Below, piece after piece: positions 23,419 through 33,500 of a DNA stretch of 37,811 nucleotides (the stretch's first letter is position 1; each line of letters opens with the position of its first letter). The notes beneath the pieces are model-generated. The model was not told the origin of the DNA and ran no database searches. It saw nothing but the letters and a program-made list of their open reading frames with translations. Where the stretch lies: the NCBI GenBank assembly GCA_900316575.1, contig ONDJ01000017.1, forward strand, positions 1-37,811, given 5' to 3'. The DNA comes from an uncultured Prevotellaceae bacterium (lineage in GTDB: Bacteria; Bacteroidota; Bacteroidia; Bacteroidales; Bacteroidaceae). A program made the position numbers and the translations under genes.

Positions 23419-24300
23419 TTATTCCCAAATGTTGCGCATACCAACATCTTTGAAAATAGTTAGCGCACGTTTCAACTTACTGCGCAAAACATTCCCCTTA
23501 AACGACCGCGCTGACAACCAAGCATTTTCCTGCCAGGGTTCGCCGCGATGTAGCACTTCGTTCATAAATGTTCTTGATGTAATGCCCCACTTGCGCAGAA
23601 ATTGCGTAGAGCCATCATTCTTGACCACACGTCCCGTAGAGCGTGCTTCAAAATGATAGAAACGACTAGCATCCACACCCTTGAACATACGCACACCCGC
23701 ATGCCACAATTTTGCAGAAAGATCAGGGTCGCTATACATACCTGGCGAAAATTCTACACTGTATCCTCCAATCAAATCCCATACATCTCGATGCATCACA
23801 TTCGGAGGCCAAGTCGCTCCCATCCAGTCACCATGAGGTAGCGACTTGAATTCGCGCAACAGACGTTCCTCTTCAAACGTGTCAACGCTTTGCCCGTAAT
23901 CAGCTGGAGCAATCACACTCTTGCAAAAAAACGGACGAGGTTGGATTAGTGTACCCGAAAGAAAGAATTTTTTGTGGCCGATAGCCTCAATTTCGTCTAA
24001 TAGCGCAACGTCCCATCCAGGCAACGCATACATATCATCATTCATATACAAAATATACGGATTGCTTACCAACGGACGCAATCCATTCAAGGCATAACAC
24101 ACTCCCACATTCTCTTTTGAATATGTATATTTCAACCCCTGCTGTTTTACCCAGGCTAATGTTCCGTCCGTTCCTTCATTCACATGAATAAGAATTTCGT
24201 GAGCATACCGCGAATGTGTCAGGATACTCCGAATGCACAACTGTAGATAGCGTAAATTATTCCACGTTGGGATCAAAATAGAAAAAAGTCCTTTATCCAT
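23419..24300 (-). CDS. GT-A glycosyltransferase, family 2
   Basis: 293 residues. It starts FSILIPTWNNLRYLQLCIRSIL, the classic family-2 nucleotide-binding opening. YILYMNDDMYALPGWDVALLDEI gives the acidic metal-binding N-D-D motif near residue 92, and GGYSVEFSPGMYSDPDLSAKLW provides the acceptor-side aspartates (the E/D-D equivalent). No membrane helices, so it acts at the cytosolic face. Five nucleotides after the EptA-like gene and in the same operon. Probably adds a sugar to a lipopolysaccharide or exopolysaccharide chain; specificity unknown. Confidence 0.88.
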   Translation of the reverse strand: MDKGLFSILIPTWNNLRYLQLCIRSILTHSRYAHEILIHVNEGTDGTLAWVKQQGLKYTYSKENVGVCYALNGLRPLVSNPYILYMNDDMYALPGWDVALLDEIEAIGHKKFFLSGTLIQPRPFFCKSVIAPADYGQSVDTFEEERLLREFKSLPHGDWMGATWPPNVMHRDVWDLIGGYSVEFSPGMYSDPDLSAKLWHAGVRMFKGVDASRFYHFEARSTGRVVKNDGSTQFLRKWGITSRTFMNEVLHRGEPWQENAWLSARSFKGNVLRSKLKRALTIFKDVGMRNIWE

Positions 24301-24305
24301 ATTGA

Positions 24306-26099
24306 TCAGTAATTAGGAGTAACAAACAATTCATCATCATCAGCCACACGTCTCTGCCCGTCGAACGTAAGCAAATCCTCACGTTTATACCTAAAATGAT
24401 CGTAAGCCAGCGAACTTCCCTCATCAAAATAATTACATTCCACGTCAAAAATGCCCAACATTAACTCATAGAGCAAATCATTTGTGAAATATTGCTCCGC
24501 GTTATGCTTCATTGCTGCTGCCCGCTCTGCATGTTTCAACAAGAATTCATCGTCAGTCCACACAAACAGTGGAATACGCATATTACGGAAACCATTGAAA
24601 TTAGGAGTGCGGCGACGATCTGGCATTGTTGCATGGTCTGAACAATACACCATCGCCTTCAAATTCAGACGATCACGGCAAAACTCAAATGCCTTCTGAA
24701 GCACTTCGTCCGTAAATCGTAGCGAGTTTTCATAGTTCAGCACATCGTCTTGCACACCAGGCGCGCCCCATACAGTATGCGTTTCATTAGGGTAGCGGTT
24801 CAGAAAATTAAAATGACTTCCTAATAGATGGAGTATAACCAAATTGTTGCAACCCCCATCAATCTCATTCAAAAAACTTAGCAAAGAGCTGTCATACTGT
24901 ACCACCCCAGGTGTTTGCATCGTCCATTTTGCTTGGTCGCACGTGCCCGCCAAAATTGTTACCCGAGTATCAAACACCCCTAAATGGCCTTGATTGCTGA
25001 ACCAACTCACCTTATAGTTCAGTGCCTGAGCAATATCAATAATGCTACACGACTCTTCAAATCCTTTCGCTCCATACTGGTTCATCTCTGTCAGCGCTTT
25101 TTCCAATACCTGCACCGTATGCATCGTACAGCTGTAGGCATGCTTGAAAATATGTGTATGCGCCTTGTCCTCAGTCATTATCCGCATCCATGGCGTTGTG
25201 TCGTGTGGATAGTTGGAAAAAGCACTCATGTAATCCCGCGAAGCTGATTCCCCAATTACTAATAGAATCGTGTGTGGCTTATCATAAGGAACACCTCGCT
25301 GTTTTACCTGCAGACTCCCAATTCTTCGCTTCCTTCCAGATAAATAACGCTTGCCTTCTGCCATATATTCCTCTACATCGCGCACCAATCCTAAAAGCCC
25401 CGTCCGAAGAACAAAGCCTTGGCGTCCTCCGAACAGATACCACCCCACGGCCATTGCATAGCAGAACAAAAGGATCAACTCCACTACACGCGATAAACCC
25501 ATCAAAGGGAATTCTTCCGCAAATTCTACATTTATTGCCGTATTTCCTGCAATGCATCCCACCAACACCATCGCAACTGTCATTACAGCAGTCAGCACAC
25601 TCCACCACTTGAATGAACGCACAAACTCAAACACTTCATTCAAGTCAGTTTCCTGAACCAATAGCAAACCTCGCGAATCAACACATACTCCATATATAAT
25701 ATAATAACCCCACATAAACACCACTGGTAGCAATAACACAAACTCCACCACGCCAACCAAAGCAAGAAGAGGTGGCCACAATGTAGCCAGTAGCGTCAGG
25801 GTCGTGAGCCAGCCTATGAGGTAAATGCCAAAGGTTGTGTCAGCATAGTTCTCGTAGTCGGGCGAAACTTTTCGATTTGTGAGATGGTAGAGTAGGGGAT
25901 AGGTGAGCATCCACGCCCCGCCCACAACAAAAGGCATCAACGTCCATCCTGCCACCATCGGCAACCACGCAGCTATTGTCGCAAAGAGCATACGTCGCGT
26001 CTGTTGCCCACGAGCAGAGTGCGACATACCATGATTAAAACTAAAATATATTGTGTAAGCAAAGCCGAGAGTTAGGGTAAAGCCCAGAAATATCCACAT
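24306..26099 (-). CDS. Phosphoethanolamine transferase (EptA-like sulfatase-fold)
   Basis: About 597 residues from the ATG at 26099; the longer frame is excluded because the promoter's predicted start lies near 26123. Five or so membrane helices occupy residues 1-225, followed by the periplasmic alkaline-phosphatase-fold catalytic domain. Key elements: LLVIGESASRDYMSAF and NYPHDTTPWM (metal site and nucleophile threonine region, ~285-310), LHLLGSHFNF (histidine), MVYCSDHATMPDRR (D-H metal ligands) and NMRIPLFVWTDDE. Enzymes of this type move phosphoethanolamine from phosphatidylethanolamine onto lipid A or a glycan, altering surface charge and cationic-peptide resistance. The acceptor here is inferred from its neighbours. 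Confidence 0.87.
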   Translation of the reverse strand: MWIFLGFTLTLGFAYTIYFSFNHGMSHSARGQQTRRMLFATIAAWLPMVAGWTLMPFVVGGAWMLTYPLLYHLTNRKVSPDYENYADTTFGIYLIGWLTTLTLLATLWPPLLALVGVVEFVLLLPVVFMWGYYIIYGVCVDSRGLLLVQETDLNEVFEFVRSFKWWSVLTAVMTVAMVLVGCIAGNTAINVEFAEEFPLMGLSRVVELILLFCYAMAVGWYLFGGRQGFVLRTGLLGLVRDVEEYMAEGKRYLSGRKRRIGSLQVKQRGVPYDKPHTILLVIGESASRDYMSAFSNYPHDTTPWMRIMTEDKAHTHIFKHAYSCTMHTVQVLEKALTEMNQYGAKGFEESCSIIDIAQALNYKVSWFSNQGHLGVFDTRVTILAGTCDQAKWTMQTPGVVQYDSSLLSFLNEIDGGCNNLVILHLLGSHFNFLNRYPNETHTVWGAPGVQDDVLNYENSLRFTDEVLQKAFEFCRDRLNLKAMVYCSDHATMPDRRRTPNFNGFRNMRIPLFVWTDDEFLLKHAERAAAMKHNAEQYFTNDLLYELMLGIFDVECNYFDEGSSLAYDHFRYKREDLLTFDGQRRVADDDELFVTPNY

Positions 26100-26129
26100 T
26101 GTCAGATCTACCTTGTTGGTTTGACGAAG

Positions 26130-26161
26130 CAAAAGTACTGCAAGCTGGGCGCAAGAGCAAA
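26130..26161 (-). promoter_or_regulatory. Promoter of the EptA-like/GT2 operon
   Basis: Minus-strand TTTG (26161-26158), 20 nt, TACTTTTG (26137-26130). The leader to the ATG at 26099 is ~24 nt. Confidence 0.7.
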
Positions 26162-26241
26162 GCAAAACGTAGCTTTGATTGGTATTTTACCCAATTGCAG
26201 CCCGCTTTGTCAATGCAAAAGTGCTAATTCTTTCAAAAAAA

Positions 26242-26273
26242 TTTGTTTTTTCATTCTCCTCGCCTTACTTTTG
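26242..26273 (+). promoter_or_regulatory. Promoter of tRNA-Gln
   Basis: TTTG (26242-26245), 20 nt, TACTTTTG (26266-26273). The predicted start is near 26280, about 15 nt before the mature tRNA 5' end. Confidence 0.75.
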
Positions 26274-26294
26274 CACACCAGAAACAAAGAGCAC

Positions 26295-26365
26295 TGTTCC
26301 ATGGTGTAATGGCAGCACAAGTGATTTTGGTTCACTTAGTCCCCGTTCGAATCGGAGTGGAACAA
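26295..26365 (+). tRNA. tRNA-Gln (anticodon UUG)
   Basis: The acceptor TGTTCCA pairs with TGGAACA, then discriminator A. The anticodon stem AGTGA/TCACT encloses TTTTGGT, giving anticodon TTG, which reads CAA (Gln). The T loop TTCGAAT is standard. The T stem CCCCG/CGGAG has one C-A mismatch at its second pair, an oddity. CCA is not encoded. Own promoter and terminator, so monocistronic. Confidence 0.88.
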
Positions 26366-26381
26366 CATTCGTGACGAGCAC

Positions 26382-26425
26382 AAGTCCCGCCAATAAACCC
26401 GAAGGCGGGACTTTGTTTTTCTTTT
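26382..26425 (+). terminator. Terminator of tRNA-Gln
   Basis: AAGTCCCGCC (26382-26391) and GGCGGGACTT (26404-26413) form a perfect 10-bp stem with a 12-nt loop, followed by TGTTTTTCTTTT. Confidence 0.9.
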
Positions 26426-26554
26426 ATTTCTTTAGCGTCATCGTCGCATGAGTTTGGAGCACGGGCGTTACCAGTCCGTATGATGGCCTTGACGCTATGA
26501 GTATGCTATAGTTCCCCTTTTCATCGTTTCTCTCTTTATTTACAGCTACCTGCT

Positions 26555-27112
26555 ATGCTGAACTTTGAGATATACGAAGGGTTTGCTTTTCAAACAGATT
26601 TGCTCACATTTCGCATGGAATGTACGCTTGGCGAAAACCAAGCGCAGGCGCACTATGACCCACAGACGCATCTCTGTTTGCTACGCCTTCCCGCAGACTT
26701 CTCTTTCAAAGACCGCCGCAATCAGCTTTGGTTGCAAAAAGTGGTGCGCGAAGTGCTCCGAGGTATGGCAAAGCGCATCATTCTACCTCGCTTAGCCACT
26801 TTCGCTAAGCAATATGGCTATACCTATCGTCGCGTGTTCATCAAAGACCTCAGTTCGCGTTGGGGTTCTTGTTCTGAGCATGGAAACATCAATCTCAACC
26901 TTTGGCTCCTGCTTCTGCCCTCTCAGTTTGTTGACTATGTGCTAAAACACGAACTTGCTCATCTGCGTCACCTTGACCACAGCCCACAATTCTGGCAAGA
27001 AGTTGATCGCATGACAGGCGGTCCAGGCACAGCCAAAGCACTTTCAAAGGCTAAGAACGACTACTTGCGCAAGCAGGTTCAGCCGCTTTTCATGGGAGCT
27101 CAAGCGTCCTAA
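26555..27112 (+). CDS. YgjP-like zinc metallopeptidase (DUF45)
   Basis: 185 residues, no signal peptide. Contains the YgjP/DUF45 blocks SSRWGSCSEHGNINLNLWLL and YVLKHELAHLRHLDHSPQFW; the HELAH histidines and glutamate with the downstream histidine make a gluzincin-type zinc site. Members are cytosolic and usually annotated as putative metal-dependent hydrolases without a known substrate. The protein is shorter than the typical ~230-240 residues: the N-terminal beta domain is abbreviated. I see no good promoter in the ~130 nt after the tRNA terminator, so its regulation is unclear. Confidence 0.85.
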   Translation: MLNFEIYEGFAFQTDLLTFRMECTLGENQAQAHYDPQTHLCLLRLPADFSFKDRRNQLWLQKVVREVLRGMAKRIILPRLATFAKQYGYTYRRVFIKDLSSRWGSCSEHGNINLNLWLLLLPSQFVDYVLKHELAHLRHLDHSPQFWQEVDRMTGGPGTAKALSKAKNDYLRKQVQPLFMGAQAS

Positions 27113-27265
27113 ATCGCAAGAATTAAAATGTAAAAACGTATTCCGTCAGCGTACGTGAATTGTAGTCACTCTTCACGCCCGTTGAGGGTGTTTTAGCTCC
27201 TGCAAAATGCGAAAGATTGTTAAGTACGCTGAAAAAACGTAGTCTTTTATTTTGCCAAAATGCCC

Positions 27266-27276
27266 TTTTTTTTTTT
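27266..27276. repeat. 11-T homopolymer tract upstream of the giant gene promoter
   Basis: Eleven T in a row about 50 bp before the -7 element. It could slip during replication and alter promoter strength, or simply bend DNA as an A-tract. Confidence 0.6.
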
Positions 27277-27326
27277 CTTTCTTCTTATGCGGTGTTTTTA
27301 GCTTGTGTGCTTTGAAACAGTGCCTA

Positions 27327-27334
27327 TATCTTTG
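27327..27334 (+). promoter_or_regulatory. -7 promoter element of the giant surface gene
   Basis: TATCTTTG fits TAnnTTTG. CTTG at 27302-27305, 21 nt before, is one mismatch from the -33 TTTG. The leader to the ATG at 27548 would be ~205 nt. Confidence 0.6.
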
Positions 27335-27547
27335 CACTCGTTGTTTAAATCCACGGTGGAATAAGGAAACTTCCGCCGAAAGCGTTCTTTAAAATACAGT
27401 AATGGCTTAAGGTCCGTAGCTTTACGGCTCGGCTTTGTTGCGTGCTATACTTTGCGTTTAGTAGGCAATTGTGCTGTTTCTGGACGTTGTTGGATAAACA
27501 TCATATTAACGAGAAAAATCAACCAATAACAAACATCATTAAAAGCA

Positions 27548-30500
27548 ATGAAGCATTCATCAACTTCATTTTTAGCATGGCTCGCTCTGCTACTTGCCTT
27601 TGTGCTGGGTAGTGGTACAATGCGAGCAGAAACGGTGACGCTGGCACCATCGGATGTGACGTATAGTGCTAGTAGTGGCTATACTAAGACAGCCACGTTC
27701 AGCTCTACGCCAGTAGTGACAGTGACGGCCTCGGCCAATAACATGGACATGAGTCAGACCTCCGATTACCTGCTTTGGGCCTCGGGGCAGATACAATCTT
27801 CCACGTACACTATCAGTGTGCCGAGTGGCTATGTTGTGACGGGCTATACCCTTACGGGTACAGCCAATAGTAACGACCAAACCGTGGCACCCGCAGTCGG
27901 GACCGCTACGACATTTACGTCAGCAGCCTCAGAAATAGTGACGGTTTCCGGTATTTATTGTCAGAATCCTTTCTTTACGCTCACAGGAGCCAACACGGGA
28001 CTCAAGATTACCGAGATTACCGTGACGTACGTGGAGGTTGCTTCTGCGGGAACTTCTACCACCGCACTTTCAGAACTCTATGGCGGCATCTCTGTGGGCA
28101 GCGAAGCCGCAAGTCTTACGACAGGGCAGTGGTACGTGATGTTCGACCGTGGTCCTGGTCACGGCTATCTCTACGAGCAGACCTCTTCCCACACGCTCTA
28201 CAACACCAATACAGTTCCAAGCGGGCTGAGCGCTAACAATGCCAAATACTTGGTGCGCTTGTCGGATGCCACTGATGGAAAATATTACATCCAGAACGGC
28301 TTTGGTAACTATTTCGGAACGATTACGCAATCAACAGCTGTGCCAATGAGTGCTTCGGCGATTGCGCCTATTACGGTTGAAAAGATTGCCAGTACCGATG
28401 GACACTTTTATTTGCAGTCGTCGTTAGGTTTAGTTCTTGATGCCAATGCTACAACCTCTGGCGATGCTGCCGTTGTGGGATGGGGTACGACGGTTCCTAC
28501 CTCTACGGGCGGCAACAACGACTGGGCTTTCTATCCCGTTACGATGGGCTACACCGTTTCTTCTAACATTGCTGCAGGCGGCGTGACCTATTCTGGAACC
28601 GACTATGCCCACGGAGCGTTCATTAGTGGCGCAGTGATTACGGCTTCCGATCTCACGGGCATCGCAGTGAGTGGCTACGAGGTATCCGACGTCAGTGTTT
28701 CGGGAGGTACGATCACGATTAACTATCTGCCTGCTGGTGGTAGTATCTTTACTATCGCGGGCTATGTCAGTGCCGGTGTGACAATTGACGAAAGTACTGT
28801 GACAGACTTTCCTATATATAATAGTGCAGGCACGTTCACGGTGAGCAACGCGGCTTCGGCTACGACGTTAGAAAACTTGTGGGTGGCTGTAAAGACGGGC
28901 GATACCTATTATTTCCGCAGTGCCTACGATGGCCAATATCTCTCAGCTACAGATGGACTGACAAGCACGGCTTATCCTTATACCGTGAGCTTGGGTACAA
29001 CCAATCCTTACATTGCTTTATATAATAGCTCTTTGGGTGGTGGTCGTTATGTGGCTTCAGGTTACGCGAATAGTACGTATCAATTTGGTAGAACGACGGG
29101 TTCTGGTTATTATGCTAACCAAAAAACCCAGCAAACCAATTGGTCCACCGACTTCCTTTTGACGCAGAACACGGACTATGTTGTCTATACTTTGACTTGC
29201 TCAGGTGCTCCCTCGGGCGAAACGCCTACACTGACTTATGGCGGATGGACGGGGGTAACAGACGGCGACATCTTCGTTGCTCCTGCTACAGGTATCACAG
29301 AGAATGACCTTACCGTCTCTGAATACACAGGATATACCCGCACGGTGACGATTGACAACACAAATCGCACTGTCACTGTTGCCTATACACCCGCTAGCAG
29401 TGTTGTTTCGTTCACAGATGGCACAAATGCCGTGAGTGTGAGCGTCGATGGCGGTACGGCAGCAAGCAGCTATTCACAGACCTACGGCACAGCCCTCAGC
29501 AGTATTTCCTATGGTAGCAGCAATTACGTAGCCTATACGCTCAATGGCACAACCTACTACGGCAACAACAACCCCGCGTTGCTTGCAGCCATAGCAAGTC
29601 TAACGTCGAGTGCTACCATTACGGTGACTACTGCCACGGGCGACATCACCGTGACCGACGTGAACGGCGATGCGCTCTCAACCTCTCGCAAGTATTTCTT
29701 CAAGAACGTTGGTGCAAACACATATGCTTGGGCAGCCGACGATAAGAGTGTCATCGGTCCTTATGCAGCTTCGTCCGTTTGGGCCGACAACTATCGTTAC
29801 AGCGTAGAAGGCGCAGGCTCTATGCTTGTGCTTAAGAGTGTAAGTGCCAATGCATATCTTGCAGCTTCCGACATCAGCGATGGTGCTGGCAAGATTTCCC
29901 CAACGGCTGCTACAGCCGATGCAGCCATGGTGGTCAACGCTGGCACAGGTAGCACCACCAACGGATTTAGCCTCACTCCAGCAGGAAATTATTATTTGAA
30001 TTTCTACGCAAGTGGTAACCTCGGCTTTTGGAATACACCAAATTCTACCGCAGCTACCAACACTTGGCAGTTTATTCCCGCCCTGCGCGTGGACTTTGTT
30101 GATGCCAACGGTAATGGGGTGAATATGCGTGCTACGGTGGGTGGACAATCGCTTTCGTACGACCGCACGAACATCTGTTTCCCGCAAGGTGCTACTTGGA
30201 CAGCACTTACTCCTTCGGGTGCTCCAGGACTTCCCTACGTAGTGAAATATATCCTTAATAACACTACCTACGACGACCGCAATATGTCGGCGCTCTATAC
30301 AGCTCTTGCCGCCCTCACAGCCGATGCTACGGTTACGGTCATCTATGGAGCAGACATCGCAGTGGCCGACATCAATGGCAATGCGCTTGAAGAAGGCAAG
30401 AACTACTATGTGAAGCTACCTGGACGAGGTGAATACTATTTCACGCAAAATGGTTCTTACATTCAACCCACAGCTTACAATGCTGCTTATGGACAGATCC

Positions 30501-33500
30501 ATCAGATTAAAGGCTCTGGTGAATATCTGGCTTTGCAATTGCCCTATAGAGGCAGCGGCTACTACCTTGGCGTTTCTTGGAATGCTACCGCCTTGGCTGA
30601 TGGCTATAAAAAGGTTTCAAGCACCATAGACTTAAATCAAGCTTTGCGCTTTGACGCCATACCTCAGGCAGCTTATGTGAATAGCTATGCTCTACGAGCC
30701 GTGAGTGGTGTAGATGGAGCAACTCCTGCCAGCAACTATCTGAGCAATCACAGCGGTGTGAACCGAAACATGGGTTTCAACAGCACGATCGATGCAGGTG
30801 CTTACCTTCAGTTCATTCCCGCGATTGCCATTACCGTGCAGGATCAGAACGCAGGTGCGCTAAATGTCACAGTTAACGGCACCGCATTGGGTACGAACGT
30901 ATTCTATCGTCCTTATGGTGTAGGCATCACTTCGCTATTGGCCAATGCTCAGGCTATGGGTAGCACCACTACGGCTACCATCAATGGTACGACCTATACG
31001 GGTGCCGACAACATCCTCGCCGCCATCAATGCTTTGACCGACGACGCTACGGTTACCTTTAATATATATACGGTGACATTTACCGAGGCAAGCGAAAGCA
31101 CCACACTGCTTACCATGACGGTGCTTCAGGGTGCTACACCTGATGAGCCCACCTTTGATATTGAAGAATCGCAAGTGCTTGCAACCTTCACGCTCGGCGG
31201 CAATGTATATGATGCACGCCGTTACTATCGCAGTGCGCTCTGCACCGCTTTGGCAGGTATCTCGGGCGATGCTACCGTTACGGTAAATCTTGCCAACGGT
31301 ACTTTCTCTACCCTTGACAAGTTAGGCAATGTTCTAACCGACGGCGGCTACTACTTCCTCAAACTCGTAGGCCGTAGTTCTACGAACAAAGAGAACTTCA
31401 TTGGTCGCAGCAATAACCTCTTTAAGCCTACTACTTCGTATAGTGTAGCAGAATTTGCAAACAATGCTACGGTCTTCAAAGTAGTGGGCGGTAGTGTAGC
31501 CACCAGCAACAGCGTGGATTATCTGCGCTTGGTAGTTCCCACTTCCCAGGATACGTATCTTGGTGCGGCTCTTTCAGCCTTGGAGAGTTCATCCACCTAC
31601 GACAATATCGCAGGAAGCAGTGCTACCAACAACACGACTTCTAAGGTGTTCGCAGCTACTAACTACGATAACTTTATCACCTTCAGCCCTGTGCTTCACG
31701 ACAACGCTGAGCACCTATATGGCCTCAATGTTGTAGGTAGCAATAGCGGCAGCGCGGTGAGCACTTATCTCAGTAACATTTATGGTACAGACTATCCCAT
31801 TGGTTTCTATAACGAGCTCAGCGATGCAGGTACCTACTTGTGCTTTGTTCCTGCCATCAAGGTGACTTTCACTGGTCCTAATGGTATGCCCGTGAAGGTA
31901 ACGGCCAATGACGAAGAACATGCCAATGGTATCATTCGCATACCTTATGGCCATGCGCTCAATTCGCTCACCCCGCCCACACGTTTTGCTACTTATACCA
32001 TCGGTGAAGAGAGCGGGCTCTCTTATCTGCAAGTAATGGAGCGTGTGGCTCAGTTCACATCTGACACCCAAGTTAAGTGCAACGCTTACTTCAACCTTTC
32101 GTTCCTAGATGAAAATGGTGACTCTATTTCGAGCGACGTTCACGGCATGGGTTACACCTCAGGTTATGCCAATAAACATAGTATCGGTATGGGGTGCTGT
32201 CTCACAAACATTATTCTTGATGGCTATACCAAGCTCGACAACATCTATGTACTCCAAGGCGAGGAATACGACCTTATTGGTATTTATGAAGCCCTGATGC
32301 ACTTAGAAGTAGCACAAGGCGAGGAAGTCGTTATCACAGTGAAAGAAGGCGTTGAAGAAATGACGGTGCTTGACATTTATGGCAATCCCCTCGTTTCGGG
32401 CAATAACTACTATATTCAGTTCCCTGGGCGAAATAACTACAAGTTGCAAGGTAGTATCTCTGCTTCAAACAACCATCTGGGGCTTACTAATAGCATGAGC
32501 TATGATGCATCTGCCAGCAACCGTCTTGTGTTCCAGCCTGTGGGTAATGGTAGCTACCTGCGTCTTGTTCCAGCGTTCAAGAGCGGATACTACGTGGGTA
32601 GCACCGACGTGACCGATGGTTACGACAAGGTGCAACTTATCAACGATGCCGACTATGCTTTGAATTTCCGTGCTGAGAAGAACACCACCTATACCAACTG
32701 CTATGGTCTGCGCGTGGCTAACCACAATGGAACGGTCACCACATTCATGAGCAACTATGGTGGAACAAATCAGCACTTGGGCTTCTACAGCACGCTTGAT
32801 AACGGTGGCCTCGTGCAGTTTGTGCCTTATGCCAGCGGCATAACGCTCAACTTTGTAGATACCAATGGCAACCCAATCTTGGTTGACATCTACAACAACA
32901 CGGACGCCAATGCAAGCACCAAGCAAGACACGCAAGTCAGCACCAAGACTTATAGTGTAAATGGAAACACTGCACTTACTAATTTGCAGAACTTCCGCTA
33001 CTACTTCCAAACTGCCGATGGTGTGGGTCTTAACATCCTTGACTTCGAGTATAACGGCACACACTATGATAACTGGGGTGACCTCTTTAGTGCAGGTGCT
33101 GCTGATGGTGGCACCGTGACTGTGACAGTTGCCGCATCTGGCCGTCGCCCCTTGGATATCAATGGCAATCCCGTTGTTGCAGGTCGCACGTATCGCATCC
33201 AACGCCTCGTTAGCAATGCTGCCAATTATCTCACGAAGAACAGTTCTCAGGTGAAGCACCAATCTACGCTTGCTACCGATGGCACGCAGTATTGGACCGT
33301 AAGTACATCCGACGATTTTGCCACGATGCAACTCTCGCTCAATGGTAATGCGCTTTCATTCAACGGTAACGTAAATAGTGCAGGCACAGCCTATGTAGAT
33401 GGAACAACGGGAACGACAGTGAATTTCCGCTCCATCATAGCAGACCGCACCACACACTACTACTTCCTCGAAGCAACAGTCAACGCAACAGAGACACGAC

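Larger units (their letters stand above)
27113..27547. other. Upstream region and long leader of the giant surface gene
   Basis: 435 bases without a gene. Contents: an imperfect inverted repeat, TCAGCGTAC (27146-27154) against GTACGCTGA (27224-27232); an 11-T tract (27266-27276); the promoter at 27327; then a ~205-nt leader with one small hairpin, GGTGGAA to TTCCGCC around 27355-27376. I recognise no known riboswitch. Confidence 0.55.

Noticed and set aside
32465-33331. 288-codon open frame on the minus strand inside the giant gene
   Set aside because: It is antisense to a long, well-formed protein with clear repeats, has no family resemblance, no promoter and no signal peptide. It reflects the codon composition of the sense strand.
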